Origin: Rikenellaceae bacterium
GTDB lineage: Bacteria; Bacteroidota; Bacteroidia; Bacteroidales; Rikenellaceae
Length of the DNA stretch: 64,000 nucleotides
Direction: 5' to 3'
NCBI GenBank assembly: GCA_015059965.1
Contig: SUZM01000001.1
Span: forward strand, 62,001 to 126,000
The notes under the pieces are model-generated. The model was not told where the DNA came from. It worked only from the letters and a program-made list of their open reading frames with translations, and made no database searches. Made by a program: the position numbers and the translations under genes. Below, piece after piece: positions 1 through 8,847 of the stretch (positions are counted from its first letter, which is position 1; each line of letters starts with the position of its first letter).

Positions 1-220
1 GGGGGTTCTCGGCATCGATCTTACGATCGGCCCAACGGTTGAATCCCATCGCCACATTGCGGGCAAAGACCATGCAGGCAACAACTTGCAGGAGCAAAAG
101 CCACACATTAAGTGAAGGGTTGTAATACTCACTCTTATAGGCGAATACAAATGCCATCAACGCGAAGGGCATGGCAAAAATCGTGTGGGCAAAGAGCACC
201 AGCGAAAAGTATTTTTTCAT
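1..220 (-). CDS. UbiA-family prenyltransferase, N-terminal 73 residues (cut by window edge)
   Basis: Only the N-terminus is present; the gene runs off the left edge. The translation starts MKKYFSLVLFAHTIFAMPFA, has two hydrophobic segments (about residues 4-26 and 36-55) and then NVAMGFNRWADRKIDAENP. That last stretch matches the first Asp-rich prenyl-diphosphate-binding motif (NRxxDxxxDxxNP) of the UbiA superfamily. Such enzymes transfer a polyprenyl chain to an aromatic ring at the inner membrane. In Bacteroidota a UbiA protein serves menaquinone synthesis, and a UbiD-type decarboxylase of possibly the same pathway lies at 60.2-62.1 kb. The start follows a TACCTTTG -7 box by 22 bases. The family is clear; the exact acceptor substrate is not. 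Confidence 0.8.
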   Translation of the reverse strand, partial: MKKYFSLVLFAHTIFAMPFALMAFVFAYKSEYYNPSLNVWLLLLQVVACMVFARNVAMGFNRWADRKIDAENP

Positions 221-242
221 GATTCTTCTCTTTTTCGTGGCA

Positions 243-250
243 CAAAGGTA
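243..250 (-). promoter_or_regulatory. -7 promoter element of the UbiA-family gene
   Basis: On the minus strand this reads TACCTTTG, a full match to the Bacteroidota -7 consensus TAnnTTTG, 22 bases before the ATG. It lies back to back with the plus-strand promoter at 295-302. Confidence 0.6.
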
Positions 251-294
251 GGAATAATTCAAAATTAAGAATTGAAAATCCAAAATTATTTTCC

Positions 295-302
295 TATATT
301 TG
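295..302 (+). promoter_or_regulatory. -7 promoter element of the outer-membrane protein gene
   Basis: TATATTTG matches TAnnTTTG and lies 69 bases before the ATG at 372. The AT-rich run just upstream is the common AATTCAAAATTAAG-type spacer sequence of this genome. Confidence 0.55.
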
Positions 303-371
303 CATTGCTTATTGGCCCACTTACCCATTGCAAATACGAAAACTTTTTTATAAACTAAAACAAACTGAAAA

Positions 372-1076
372 ATGAAAAAACTTTTCCTTTTGACGCTGCT
401 TGTATGCGGCGTAACCGCAACTTCGTTTGCACAGAGTGACTGGAGTGTCAGCTACCAGGGTGAGTTGAACGTAGGTTTTGCCACGGGAGGTAAGCTTAAG
501 ATGGAATTCGAAGGTGAAAGCGAAAAGGTAAAGACCGATTTTTCGCGTCCCCTTTTGGAGACCATCCACGGTGTACGCGTAGGTGACTACCTCTTTGGAG
601 GTGTGGGTGTCGGCGTGCAGTATGCCTATGGAGTTCTTAGCACGGAGGCAGAGGAATCGGCAAAATGGAATACGGCCATGATGCCTATCTTCCTTAACCT
701 GAAGGGTTACTACCCGGTAACGAAGCACTTTGCTCCCTATATTTCGTTGAGCCTCGGTGCTACCGCCGTCCTGGCTTCGGATGCGAACACCAGTGAGTCG
801 AGCTCGGGCTCTCGCCCCGGCCATGAAGGACTCGGCATCAACAAGTACAACTGGAGCAATTCCTCTGACACGAAACTCAAGGGAGGCTTCTACTGCGATT
901 TCGGAGTAGGCTTCACGGCTCGCAAGTTCAACTTCGGCCTCGGTCTGATGCATCAGGGGATGAAACTTTCGCAGAAAGAACAGCAATATAACAATTGGAC
1001 CGGAACAAGCGAAGAAAGCACAGAAACAAAGATGTCGGTTACTTCGTTCTATGTAAAGGTGGGTCTTAAATTCTAA
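372..1076 (+). CDS. Outer-membrane beta-barrel protein of unknown function
   Basis: A 234-residue protein with a clear Sec signal peptide (MKKLFLLTLLVCGVTATSFA, cleavage before QSDW). Alternating hydrophobic/polar strands rich in Gly and aromatic residues follow, and it ends in a Phe (VKVGLKF), as outer-membrane barrels often do. Length and pattern fit the PorT/OMP_b-brl type small barrels common in Bacteroidota. The charged loops (about residues 40-60 and 135-165) are probably surface exposed. It is transcribed alone, from the promoter at 295 to the terminator at 1107. No specific function can be assigned. Confidence 0.75.
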   Translation: MKKLFLLTLLVCGVTATSFAQSDWSVSYQGELNVGFATGGKLKMEFEGESEKVKTDFSRPLLETIHGVRVGDYLFGGVGVGVQYAYGVLSTEAEESAKWNTAMMPIFLNLKGYYPVTKHFAPYISLSLGATAVLASDANTSESSSGSRPGHEGLGINKYNWSNSSDTKLKGGFYCDFGVGFTARKFNFGLGLMHQGMKLSQKEQQYNNWTGTSEESTETKMSVTSFYVKVGLKF

Positions 1077-1106
1077 TCGACAGCCGGACCGTCCAAATAA
1101 TCAGGC

Positions 1107-1143
1107 AGTACCCGAACTCAATCATGAGTTCGGGTACTTTTTT
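1107..1143 (+). terminator. Rho-independent terminator after the outer-membrane protein gene
   Basis: A perfect 14-bp stem (1107-1120 with 1125-1138), ATCA loop, followed by a T run. Confidence 0.85.
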
Positions 1144-1200
1144 GTTACCCACCGACCAAAGTTGCCTAAAGGCAATGAGTAATGAGCAATGAGCAATGAG

Positions 1201-1867
1201 TAACTGCGGCCCCAGCCGAGCGCAAAGCGGAAGGCGAAAGCCGAATGGACAAAAGGGATGAGCGGCAAATTTATTTGCGACGGTTAATCCCTTTTGGGCA
1301 TTATCCCTTCAGGGGCGCTTTGCCGAGGCGCCAGAGTAGAAACGGCGCAGAAAGTTGCCTTTAAGGCAACGCGCCGTAACTGCGGCCCCAGCCGAGCGCA
1401 AAGCGGAAGGCTGAAAGCCTAATGAACAAAAGGGATGAGCGGCAAATTTATTTGCGACGATTAATCCCTTTTGGGCATTATCCCTTCAGGGGCGCTTTGC
1501 CGAGGCGCCAGAGTAGAAACGGCGCAGAAAGTTGCCTTTAAGGCAACGCGCCGTAACTGCGGCCCCAGCCGAGCGCAAAGCGGAAGGCTGAAAGCCTAAT
1601 GAACAAAAGGGATGAGCGGCAAATTTATTTGCGACGATTAATCCCTTTTGGGCATTATCCCTTCAGGGGCGCTTTGCCGAGGCGCCAGAGTAGAAACGGC
1701 GCAGAAAGTTGCCTTCAGGCAACGCGCCGTAACTGCGGCCCCAGCCGAGCGCAAAGCGGAAGGCTGAAAGCCTAATGGACAAAAGGGATGAGCGGCAAAT
1801 TTATTTGCCAAGGTCAATCCCTTTTGGGCATTATCCCTTCAGGGGCGCTCTACTAAGGCGCCGCAAC
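1201..1867 (+). repeat. Tandem array: about 3.8 copies of a 176/177-bp GC-rich structured repeat
   Basis: Units start at 1201, 1377, 1554 and 1730 with TAACTGCGGCCCCAGCCGAG. Each holds nested inverted repeats: AAAAGGGAT...ATCCCTTTT around a loop containing GCAAATTTATTTGC, a GGCGC...GCGCC arm, and between units a stem ACGGCGC-GTTGCC/GGCAAC-GCGCCGT. The copies are almost identical, so the expansion is recent or kept homogeneous. The last copy is cut short and runs into the lepA promoter region. No ORF is supported in 1144-1960. Related single copies lie upstream of two other promoters (8848-9008 and 25096-25173). Confidence 0.9.
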
Positions 1868-1890
1868 AGAAAAGAAATTTTTTCTTTTCT
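1868..1890 (+). repeat. A/T palindrome upstream of lepA promoter
   Basis: A palindrome of the form AGAAAAGAAA...TTTCTTTTCT joins the end of the tandem array to the lepA promoter, followed by TTAATTTTGAATT. The same junction recurs at 8848-8870 (minus) and 25150-25173 (plus). Confidence 0.7.
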
Positions 1891-1908
1891 TAATTTTGAA
1901 TTATTTTG

Positions 1909-1916
1909 TACCTTTG
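1909..1916 (+). promoter_or_regulatory. -7 promoter element of lepA
   Basis: TACCTTTG, a perfect TAnnTTTG match, 44 bases before the lepA ATG. Confidence 0.6.
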
Positions 1917-1960
1917 CGGGGTTATACCCTATATAAAAAAGGAAAAACACATATAGCGAA

Positions 1961-3751
1961 ATGAAACATATACGCAACTTTTGTATCATTGCCCACATCG
2001 ACCACGGAAAGAGCACGTTGGCAGACCGTCTGTTGGAGAAGACCAACACGCTGAACCAGCGCGAGATGCAGGCCCAGGTATTGGACGACATGGATCTCGA
2101 GCGCGAGAAGGGCATCACCATCAAGAGCCACGCCATACAGATGGAGTATGTGGCCCGCGACGGCGAGAAATACACCCTCAATCTGATTGATACCCCGGGA
2201 CACGTCGACTTCAGCTACGAGGTCTCGCGTGCTATCGCTTCGTGCGAGGGTGCCCTGCTGGTGGTGGATGCCTCACAGGGTATTCAGGCACAGACCATAT
2301 CGAACCTCTACCTCGCATTGGGCAACGACCTGGAGATCATCCCCGTGCTGAACAAGATCGACATGGATTCGGCCATGATCGACGAGGTGAAGGACCAGGT
2401 GATCGACCTGATCGGCTGCAAGGAGGAGGATATTCTCCTGGCCTCGGGCAAGACCGGCCTGGGCGTGGAGGAGATCCTGGAGGCCATCATTGAGCGTGTG
2501 CCCGCCCCCAAGGGCGATCCCGAGGCTCCGCTGCAGGCCCTGATCTTCGACTCGGTATTCAACCCCTACCGCGGCATTATCGCCTACTTCCGTGTCTTCA
2601 ACGGCTCGATTAAGAAGGGCGACCATGTGAAGTTCATCAACACCGGATCGGAGTACGATGCCGATGAGATCGGTGTGCTGAAGCTCAAGATGCAACCCAA
2701 GGGGGAGATCAAGGCGGGTGATGTAGGTTACATCTGCTCGGGTATCAAGAACTCGGCCGACGTGAAGGTGGGTGATACGATCACCTCCGTAGAGCATCCC
2801 GCCGAGGAGGCCATTGCCGGCTTCGAGGATGTGAAGCCGATGGTCTTTGCAGGCGTTTACCCCGTGGAGGCCGACCAGTACGAGGACCTTCGCGCCTCGC
2901 TCGAGAAGTTGCAGCTCAACGATGCCTCGCTGACCTTCGAGCCCGAATCGTCGTTGGCCTTAGGCTTCGGATTCCGCTGCGGATTCCTCGGACTGCTGCA
3001 CATGGAGATCATCCAAGAGCGCCTCTACCGCGAGTTTGACATGGATGTGATCACCACCGTGCCCAACGTCTCCTACCGCATCACCACCACGCAGGGCGAT
3101 GTATTGGAGGTACACAACCCCTCGGGGCTTCCGGAGGTGACGAAGATCGCCAAGATCGAGGAGCCCTACATCCTGGCCCAGGTGATCACGCGCACCGACT
3201 TCCTGGGCAACGTGATCAAACTCTGCATCGACAAGCGCGGAGTGATGAAGAACCAAAACTTCATCACACAGGATCGTGTGGAGATCAACTTCGAGATGCC
3301 CCTCTCGGAGATCGTCTTCGACTTCTACGACAAACTCAAGTCGATCTCGAAGGGCTACGCCTCGTTCGACTACCACCGCACGGGCTACCAGCCCTCGAAG
3401 CTGGCCAAGCTCGATATCCTGCTCAACGGCGAGCCGGTGGATGCCCTCTCGTCGCTGATCTATGCCGACCACGCCTACGACTTCGGGCGCAAGATGTGCG
3501 AGAAGCTCAAGGAGCTGATCCCGCGCCAGCAGTTCGACATCGCCATTCAGGCCGCCATCGGAGCGAAGATCATCGCCCGCGAGACGGTCAAGGCCGTGCG
3601 CAAGGATGTAACAGCCAAGTGCTACGGTGGCGATATTTCGCGTAAACGCAAGCTGCTCGAAAAGCAGAAAGCCGGTAAAAAACGTATGCGCCAAATCGGC
3701 TCGGTACAGGTGCCCCAATCGGCCTTCCTCGCCGTGCTGAAGATGGACTAA
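1961..3751 (+). CDS. lepA: Elongation factor 4 (LepA), ribosome-associated GTPase
   Basis: 596 residues, the normal length for LepA/EF4. The G domain starts at once: the G1 loop is AHIDHGKS (residues 11-18), the G2 region has [11 protein letters not shown]3 is DTPGH (about 78-82) and G4 is NKID (about 131-134). EF-G-like domains II, III and V follow, then the LepA-specific C-terminal domain with [20 protein letters not shown] near the end. LepA binds ribosomes and affects back-translocation, initiation and ribosome assembly. It lies 23 bases upstream of an acyl-CoA ligase gene, so the two are probably cotranscribed; the pairing has no obvious functional meaning. Confidence 0.97.
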   Translation: MKHIRNFCIIAHIDHGKSTLADRLLEKTNTLNQREMQAQVLDDMDLEREKGITIKSHAIQMEYVARDGEKYTLNLIDTPGHVDFSYEVSRAIASCEGALLVVDASQGIQAQTISNLYLALGNDLEIIPVLNKIDMDSAMIDEVKDQVIDLIGCKEEDILLASGKTGLGVEEILEAIIERVPAPKGDPEAPLQALIFDSVFNPYRGIIAYFRVFNGSIKKGDHVKFINTGSEYDADEIGVLKLKMQPKGEIKAGDVGYICSGIKNSADVKVGDTITSVEHPAEEAIAGFEDVKPMVFAGVYPVEADQYEDLRASLEKLQLNDASLTFEPESSLALGFGFRCGFLGLLHMEIIQERLYREFDMDVITTVPNVSYRITTTQGDVLEVHNPSGLPEVTKIAKIEEPYILAQVITRTDFLGNVIKLCIDKRGVMKNQNFITQDRVEINFEMPLSEIVFDFYDKLKSISKGYASFDYHRTGYQPSKLAKLDILLNGEPVDALSSLIYADHAYDFGRKMCEKLKELIPRQQFDIAIQAAIGAKIIARETVKAVRKDVTAKCYGGDISRKRKLLEKQKAGKKRMRQIGSVQVPQSAFLAVLKMD

Positions 3752-3774
3752 ACATAGCAAACCAAGAATCAAAG

Positions 3775-5664
3775 ATGAAGAAAACCCTGATTGATCTTTT
3801 CGAAGGCTCGGTAGCCAAGTATGGCCCGAAGACCTTTTTGTTGGAAAAGCGCACCACAAAGTTTGAGCCCACCACCTATGCCGAAACCCATGCCGAGGTG
3901 CTGAAGATCGGCGCCGGACTGGCCGCGATCGGCCTGAAGCCCAAGGAGATGGTCTCGATCCTCTCGGAGGGGTGCAATGCCTGGATCATGTCGGAGCTCG
4001 GATTGCTCTACGCCGGAGGCGTGAGCGTACCCCTCTCCATCAAGCTCGAGGAGGACCACGACCTGCTGTTCCGCCTCACGCATGCCGAAGTGAAATATAT
4101 CTTCGTATCGAAGCACCAGCTGCCCAAGATTCGCCGCATTCGCGAAAAGCTCCCCTTGGTCGAGCAGGTGATCCTCTTCGATGATGGGGTAGAGCTCCAG
4201 GCGGGCGAGATGCTCCTCTCGGAGCTCAAGGCCCGTGGCGAGGAGTATCTCAAAGAGCACAAGGAGGAGTTCCTGGCCATCGGTCGCGCCATTCAGAACG
4301 ATGACTACGCCACCATCACCTACACCTCGGGCACAACGGCCGACCCCAAGGGCGTGATCCTCACGCACCGCAACTACACGGCCAATGTCGAGCAGTCGCT
4401 GACCCGTATGACCATCCCCTCGGATTGGCGCACGCTGATCATCCTGCCGCTGGACCACTGCTTTGCCCACGTCGTAGGTTTCTATATTATGATTGAGTGT
4501 GGTGCTACGGTCGCTACGACCCAGGTAGGCCGCACCCCGATGGAGACGCTGAAGAATATCCCGCTCAACATCCGCGAGGTGAAGCCCCACTTCCTCCTAT
4601 CGGTGCCGGCTCTGGCCAAGAACTTCCGCAAGTCGATCGAGAGCTCGATCCACCAGAAGGGGGCCGACAAACTCTTCCGTCTGGCCCTGAAGACCGCATA
4701 CGCCTACAACCAGGATGGCTTCTCGAAGGGGAAGGGCTGGCGCTTTATCCTCAAGCCGGCTGTGGCCCTGTTCGATAAGATTCTCTTTTCGAAGGTACGC
4801 GAGGCCTTTGGTGGTTCGTTGCAGTTCTTCGTGGGTGGCGGCGCCCTCTTGGATAGCGAGTTGCAGCGCTTCTTCTACGCCATCGGCATTCCGATGTTCC
4901 AGGGCTACGGCCTCTCGGAGGCTACCCCCGTGATCTCGACCAACGCCAACCGTCCCAAGGAGCACCGTTTCGGCTCTTCGGGAATGCTCGTGCAGCCCCT
5001 CCAGATCCGCATCCTCGATGACGAGGGCCGCGAGCTGCCGGTAGGCCAGAAGGGTGAGATCGTCATCAAGGGCGAGAATGTGATGGCCGGCTACTGGAAG
5101 AACCCCACCTCGACGGCCGACACCATTCGCGACGGCTGGCTCCACACGGGCGATATGGGCTACATGACCAAGGACAACTTCCTCTATGTGCTGGGTCGCT
5201 TCAAGAGCCTGCTGATCTCGGCCGATGGCGAGAAGTACAGCCCCGAGGGTATGGAGGAGGCGATCGTCACCTCGCCGCTCATCGCCCAGATCGACATCTA
5301 CAACAACCAGTGCCCCTACACGACGGCTATCGTCGTACCGAACAAGGAGGGGGTAAAGGCGCTCTGCCCCGACCCCACGAACGAGGAGCAGCTGCGTGCC
5401 GCAGCCAAGGCCATCCAGGCCTCGATCGACGAGTTCCGCATCTCGGCCGGAGGCGAGTTCCCCGACCGCTGGCTGCCCTCCTCGATTGCCATCGTTGGTG
5501 AGCCCTTCACGGAACAGAACGGACTGGTAAACAGCACGATGAAGGTCGTTCGCTCGAAAGTAGAGGAGCGCTACCGCGATCGCCTTGACCAGCTCTACAC
5601 GCCGGAAGGCAAGAAGGTGGATAGTGCTGCCAACCTCGAGGCCCTGCGTCAGTTGCTGGCCTAA
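3775..5664 (+). CDS. Long-chain fatty-acid-CoA ligase (AMP-forming)
   Basis: A 629-residue ANL-superfamily adenylating enzyme. The phosphate-binding loop YTSGTTADPKGVI is at residues 183-195, the aromatic/substrate motif GYGLSEATP at about 377, and the hinge and C-terminal domain carry DGWLHTGDMGY and LGRFKSLLISADGEKYSP. The length and YTSGTT/GYGLSE signature fit the long-chain acyl-CoA synthetase (FadD/ACSL) branch, which activates free fatty acids with ATP and CoA for lipid synthesis or recycling. It follows lepA closely and ends at a strong terminator. The chain-length preference is not visible in the sequence. Confidence 0.88.
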   Translation: MKKTLIDLFEGSVAKYGPKTFLLEKRTTKFEPTTYAETHAEVLKIGAGLAAIGLKPKEMVSILSEGCNAWIMSELGLLYAGGVSVPLSIKLEEDHDLLFRLTHAEVKYIFVSKHQLPKIRRIREKLPLVEQVILFDDGVELQAGEMLLSELKARGEEYLKEHKEEFLAIGRAIQNDDYATITYTSGTTADPKGVILTHRNYTANVEQSLTRMTIPSDWRTLIILPLDHCFAHVVGFYIMIECGATVATTQVGRTPMETLKNIPLNIREVKPHFLLSVPALAKNFRKSIESSIHQKGADKLFRLALKTAYAYNQDGFSKGKGWRFILKPAVALFDKILFSKVREAFGGSLQFFVGGGALLDSELQRFFYAIGIPMFQGYGLSEATPVISTNANRPKEHRFGSSGMLVQPLQIRILDDEGRELPVGQKGEIVIKGENVMAGYWKNPTSTADTIRDGWLHTGDMGYMTKDNFLYVLGRFKSLLISADGEKYSPEGMEEAIVTSPLIAQIDIYNNQCPYTTAIVVPNKEGVKALCPDPTNEEQLRAAAKAIQASIDEFRISAGGEFPDRWLPSSIAIVGEPFTEQNGLVNSTMKVVRSKVEERYRDRLDQLYTPEGKKVDSAANLEALRQLLA

Positions 5665-5674
5665 CGGATTGTGA

Positions 5675-5722
5675 CTCAAACAAAAAAGGTTTTGCCGAAA
5701 GGCAAAACCTTTTTTGTTTGAG
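5675..5722 (+). terminator. Bidirectional terminator shared by the acyl-CoA ligase gene and tRNA-Gly
   Basis: A perfect 22-bp stem (5675-5696 with 5701-5722) and a GAAA tetraloop, with T runs on both strands. Its last two bases are also the 3' end of the minus-strand tRNA gene, so the tRNA's discriminator base is inside the terminator stem. Confidence 0.9.
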
Positions 5723-5792
5723 CGGGAAACGGGGTTCGAACCCGCGACCCTTGGCTTGGGAAGCCAATGCTCTACCACTGAGCTACTCCCGC
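5721..5792 (-). tRNA. tRNA-Gly (anticodon CCC)
   Basis: The minus strand folds into a standard cloverleaf: acceptor GCGGGAG/TTCCCGC, D arm GCTC/GAGC, anticodon arm TTGGC/GCCAA with loop TTCCCAA (anticodon CCC), five-base variable loop, T arm GCGGG/CCCGT with TTCGAAC loop, discriminator T. It is 72 bases long without CCA. CCA is not encoded and must be added enzymatically. Confidence 0.97.
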
Positions 5793-5963
5793 AAATCGAC
5801 TACAAAGATACACAAAGTTTTTTAATTTTCGCAACCAATACCGACTCTTTTTTATCTTTTGTCCGATTCTACGACAATCAGCACCCAATAGCCAATTTTG
5901 CTCTCATGCAACATGTAATTCTGATTTTTCGTCAACGAAGATTGCCCCAATTTTTTGTCAGAA

Positions 5964-6060
5964 GGTGGTAGTTACAACGCTCGACCCTAAAAACAACAAT
6001 GGGCTGTACCTGACGTACTGCCCATTGTTGATTTTAGGGTTAGCGGAAGCAAATGCCGCC
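5964..6060 (-). repeat. 3'-region hairpin, TAC-loop family (element 1, after the oxidoreductase gamma gene)
   Basis: A long imperfect hairpin starting six bases after the stop codon of the minus-strand gene at 6066. Nested arms CCCTAAAA/TTTTAGGG and AACAATGGGC/GCCCATTGTT surround the loop TGTACCTGACGTACT (gene direction: TACGTCAGGTA). Outer arms GGTGGTA/TGCCGCC complete it. See the finding on this family. Confidence 0.75.
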
Positions 6061-6065
6061 TTTTC

Positions 6066-6611
6066 TTACTTGGTCTGCTTGATAATCTCCATACCATGCT
6101 TAATCGCCTCCTCGTTGGCGGGAAGCATCTTCCAAGCACGCTCGGGGAGCGATTTCTTCAAGCCGATCATCACCTTCTCCAGCTCAACGATCGGGCGTAC
6201 CTTCAGGTAGCCACCCAGGATCATCGTGTTGAAGAGCTTGGCCTGACCCATACGGGCACACTCGGCCGTAGCATCGATCTGGTAAACCGAGATATCGGTG
6301 CGCACGGGGTGACGCGTAATACCGTTCGTGTCGTAGATCAGTACGCCACCGGGTTTTACCTTGGGCTCGAAGCTGTCGAGCGACTGCTGGTTGAGGATGA
6401 TTGCGGTATCATACTCGTGCGAGATGGGCGACGAGATCTTCTTGTCGCTCAGGATCACCGTCACGTTAGCCGTACCACCACGCATCTCGGGACCATAGGA
6501 GGGCATCCACGTTACCTCATAATCCTGCATCATACCCGAGTAGGCGAGAATCTTACCCATCGAGAGGACACCCTGTCCTCCGAAGCCTGCAATAATTAAA
6601 GTCTCTTTCAT
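6066..6611 (-). CDS. 2-oxoacid:ferredoxin oxidoreductase, gamma subunit
   Basis: 181 residues starting MKETLIIAGFGGQGVLSMGK. The GFGGQGV motif near the N-terminus is the hallmark of the gamma subunit of four-subunit pyruvate/2-oxoglutarate/branched-chain 2-oxoacid ferredoxin oxidoreductases. The motif PSYGPEMRGGTANVTV is also typical. It is the last gene of a minus-strand operon (ferredoxin-type delta, alpha, beta, gamma). The complex oxidatively decarboxylates a 2-oxoacid to acyl-CoA and passes electrons to ferredoxin in anaerobic metabolism. 17 bases separate it from the beta gene. Confidence 0.92.
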   Translation of the reverse strand: MKETLIIAGFGGQGVLSMGKILAYSGMMQDYEVTWMPSYGPEMRGGTANVTVILSDKKISSPISHEYDTAIILNQQSLDSFEPKVKPGGVLIYDTNGITRHPVRTDISVYQIDATAECARMGQAKLFNTMILGGYLKVRPIVELEKVMIGLKKSLPERAWKMLPANEEAIKHGMEIIKQTK

Positions 6612-6628
6612 GGTTTTGCTCTCCTAAT

Positions 6629-7399
6629 TTATTTGGTTTCATTCTTGATGTCACCCAGCGGGTAGAAGGGCAACAGATTCTCCTCCAGCCACTTGTTGGC
6701 AGCCACAGGCGAGAGTTTCCAACCGCTGTTACAGGTCGAAACGATCTCCACCATGCTGAAGCCATTACCGGCCATGGCGTTCTCGAAAGCGGTGCGAATC
6801 GCCTTCTTGGCCTTGCGGATATTGGCGGGGGTGTGTACGCTCTGACGCGTGATGTAGGTGGCACCCGTGAGGTGGGCCATCATCTCGGCAATCTTGTAGG
6901 GATAGCCGTTCAGACGGGGATCACGACCATAAGGAGTCGTGGCGGTCTTCATACCCAGAAGGGTAGTGGGGGCCATCTGACCACCGGTCATACCGTAGAT
7001 TGCGTTGTTGATGTAGATCGTCACCACGTTCTCACCACGAGCTGCGGCGTGAATCGTCTCGGCCGTACCGATGGCCGACATATCACCGTCGCCCTGATAG
7101 GTGAAGACCATATTGTTGGGGTGGAGACGCTTGATGGCCGTAGCCGCTGCGAGGGCGCGACCGTGAGCGGCCTGAACCCAATCCACTTTAATATAGTTGT
7201 AGGCGAATACCGAGCAACCTACGGGCGAAATGCCCACCGTCTTGCCTTCCAGGCCCATTTCGGCGATTACCTCGGCCACCAGATTGTGCACCGTACCGTG
7301 GCTACAGCCCGGGCAATAGTGCATCACGTTATCGGTCAGCAGGCAAGGTCTTGCATAGACCAAATTCTCCTGTTTGATTTCAACTTCTGCCATAGCCAT
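6629..7399 (-). CDS. 2-oxoacid:ferredoxin oxidoreductase, beta (TPP-binding) subunit
   Basis: 256 residues. CPGCSHGTVHNLV near the N-terminus is the conserved Cys motif of these beta subunits. GDGDMSAIG followed by NNAIYGMTGGQ is the thiamine-diphosphate/Mg binding motif. Together with the alpha subunit it forms the catalytic site. Only three bases separate the alpha stop from the beta start, so translational coupling is likely. The TPP need links this operon loosely to the thiamine uptake genes at 53.7-56.5 kb. Confidence 0.93.
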   Translation of the reverse strand: MAMAEVEIKQENLVYARPCLLTDNVMHYCPGCSHGTVHNLVAEVIAEMGLEGKTVGISPVGCSVFAYNYIKVDWVQAAHGRALAAATAIKRLHPNNMVFTYQGDGDMSAIGTAETIHAAARGENVVTIYINNAIYGMTGGQMAPTTLLGMKTATTPYGRDPRLNGYPYKIAEMMAHLTGATYITRQSVHTPANIRKAKKAIRTAFENAMAGNGFSMVEIVSTCNSGWKLSPVAANKWLEENLLPFYPLGDIKNETK

Positions 7400-7402
7400 T
7401 TC

Positions 7403-8506
7403 TTATTTAATCAGTTTCTCTTTTAATGCATTCAATACCTCATCCGGAGCGAAGATCATACCGCCCTGACGACCATAGTGCTCAACGGGAGCCTTGCCAT
7501 TGACAGCCAGACGAACGTCCTCGACCATCTGACCGGCATTCAGCTCGGCCGACAGGAAGCCCTTCACACCGCGATCGGCCAATGCAGCAATCGCCTTCGA
7601 GGGGAACGGATAGAGGGTGATGGGACGCAACAGACCCACCTTCAAGCCCTGCTCACGAGCCATCTCCACCGTAGCGGCGCAGATGCGGGCCGACGAACCG
7701 AAGGCTACAATGATGTACTCGGCATCGTCGCAGAGGATCTCCTCGTAGCGAACCTCATTCTCCTCGATGGCGCGATACTTGGCCTGCAGGCGAATGTTGT
7801 TCTGCTCCATAACCTCCGACTTGAGCTCCAGCGAGGTGATGATGTTGTAGTTCTCGCGATCACCCTTACCGTGAGCAGCCCAACCGCCGCACTCCTGACG
7901 AATCTCCTCGTCGGTCTTGCGCGGGCGCTGGGGAGCCAGCTCCACCTTCTCCATCATCTGTCCGATCGTACCATCGGCCAGAATCATGGCGGGGTTACGA
8001 TACTTGAAGGCCAGGTCGAAGCCCAGGGCCACATGGTCGTTCATCTCCTGCACCGAGTTGGGGGCCAAAACGATGAGGTGGTAGTCACCGTGACCACCGC
8101 CCTTGCAAGCCTGGAAGTAGTCGGCCTGCGAAGGCTGGATCGTACCCAGACCCGGACCGCCACGCTGGCAGTTCAGCACCAGACAGGGAAGCTCGGCACC
8201 GGCCAGGTAGCTCAAGCCCTCGGCCATGAGCGACAAACCGGGGCTCGACGACGAGGTCATCACGCGCTTACCGGTCGAAGCACCGCCATATACCATGTTG
8301 ATCGAAGATACCTCACTCTCAGCCTGGAGTACCACCATACCGGTCGTCTCCCAAGGCTTCTCCTCCATGAGGGTCTCCATTACCTCCGACTGGGGAGTGA
8401 TGGGGTAGCCGAAGTATCCGTCGCAACCGTAGCGAATTGCTGCATGAGCAATCACCTCGTTGCCTTTCATCAGTCTTACATCTTTCTCTGCCATATTGCT
8501 ACTCAA
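7403..8506 (-). CDS. 2-oxoacid:ferredoxin oxidoreductase, alpha subunit (VorB/KorA type)
   Basis: 367 residues beginning MSSNMAEKDVRLMKGNEVIA. The motif GYPITPQSEVMETL is the pyrimidine-binding region of the alpha subunit, followed by the conserved SSSSPGLSLM and GGPGLGTIQPSQAD stretches. By resemblance this is the 3-methyl-2-oxobutanoate (branched-chain) or 2-oxoglutarate type rather than pyruvate; substrate cannot be proved from sequence alone. Its start overlaps the end of the ferredoxin-type gene by eight bases. An alternative start (MAEKD) lies 12 bases downstream and would remove the overlap. Confidence 0.92.
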   Translation of the reverse strand: MSSNMAEKDVRLMKGNEVIAHAAIRYGCDGYFGYPITPQSEVMETLMEEKPWETTGMVVLQAESEVSSINMVYGGASTGKRVMTSSSSPGLSLMAEGLSYLAGAELPCLVLNCQRGGPGLGTIQPSQADYFQACKGGGHGDYHLIVLAPNSVQEMNDHVALGFDLAFKYRNPAMILADGTIGQMMEKVELAPQRPRKTDEEIRQECGGWAAHGKGDRENYNIITSLELKSEVMEQNNIRLQAKYRAIEENEVRYEEILCDDAEYIIVAFGSSARICAATVEMAREQGLKVGLLRPITLYPFPSKAIAALADRGVKGFLSAELNAGQMVEDVRLAVNGKAPVEHYGRQGGMIFAPDEVLNALKEKLIK

Positions 8507-8726
8507 ATTTTTGTCTGTAAACTGTTATACAGGCATCGGGGCACGAGATACCGCACGACGCACAACCCGTACAGTTATCCGGATTGGCCATGTGAGCCAC
8601 GGGATAACCCTTGCTGTTCACCTCTTTCGACAGGGCCAGCACTTCCATGGGGCAGGCTGCAACGCAGACACCGCAACCCTTACAGCGCTCTCTGTCAACG
8701 AGGATAGTTCCTTTGATTTTCGCCAT
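8499..8726 (-). CDS. 2-oxoacid:ferredoxin oxidoreductase, delta subunit (2[4Fe-4S] ferredoxin)
   Basis: 75 residues with two complete cluster motifs: CKGCGVCVAACP and CTGCASCGISCP. It is the first gene of the operon and carries electrons from the TPP site to external ferredoxin. The ATG is placed inside the conserved leader ACCTTAAAACTATG, a sequence that recurs before other starts in this window. Confidence 0.94.
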   Translation of the reverse strand: MAKIKGTILVDRERCKGCGVCVAACPMEVLALSKEVNSKGYPVAHMANPDNCTGCASCGISCPDACITVYRQKFE

Positions 8727-8799
8727 AGTTTTAAGGTTTATAGTTAGTTAATGTTGTGTCTTTTTCGGGCAAAAACGATATTTTGCTCTACAATCCTTA

Positions 8800-8831
8800 C
8801 AAAATTAACTATTTTTTCGTGAACCACCAAA
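8800..8831 (-). promoter_or_regulatory. Promoter of the 2-oxoacid oxidoreductase operon
   Basis: On the minus strand TTTG (8828-8831), 20 bases, then TAATTTTG (8800-8807). Both boxes fit the Bacteroidota consensus. The untranslated leader is about 70 bases. Confidence 0.7.
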
Positions 8832-8847
8832 TAAAAATTCAAAATTA

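Noticed and set aside
5714..6210. Short plus-strand ORFs across the tRNA and the hairpin
   Set aside because: They translate the tRNA complement and the 3' hairpin; not coding.
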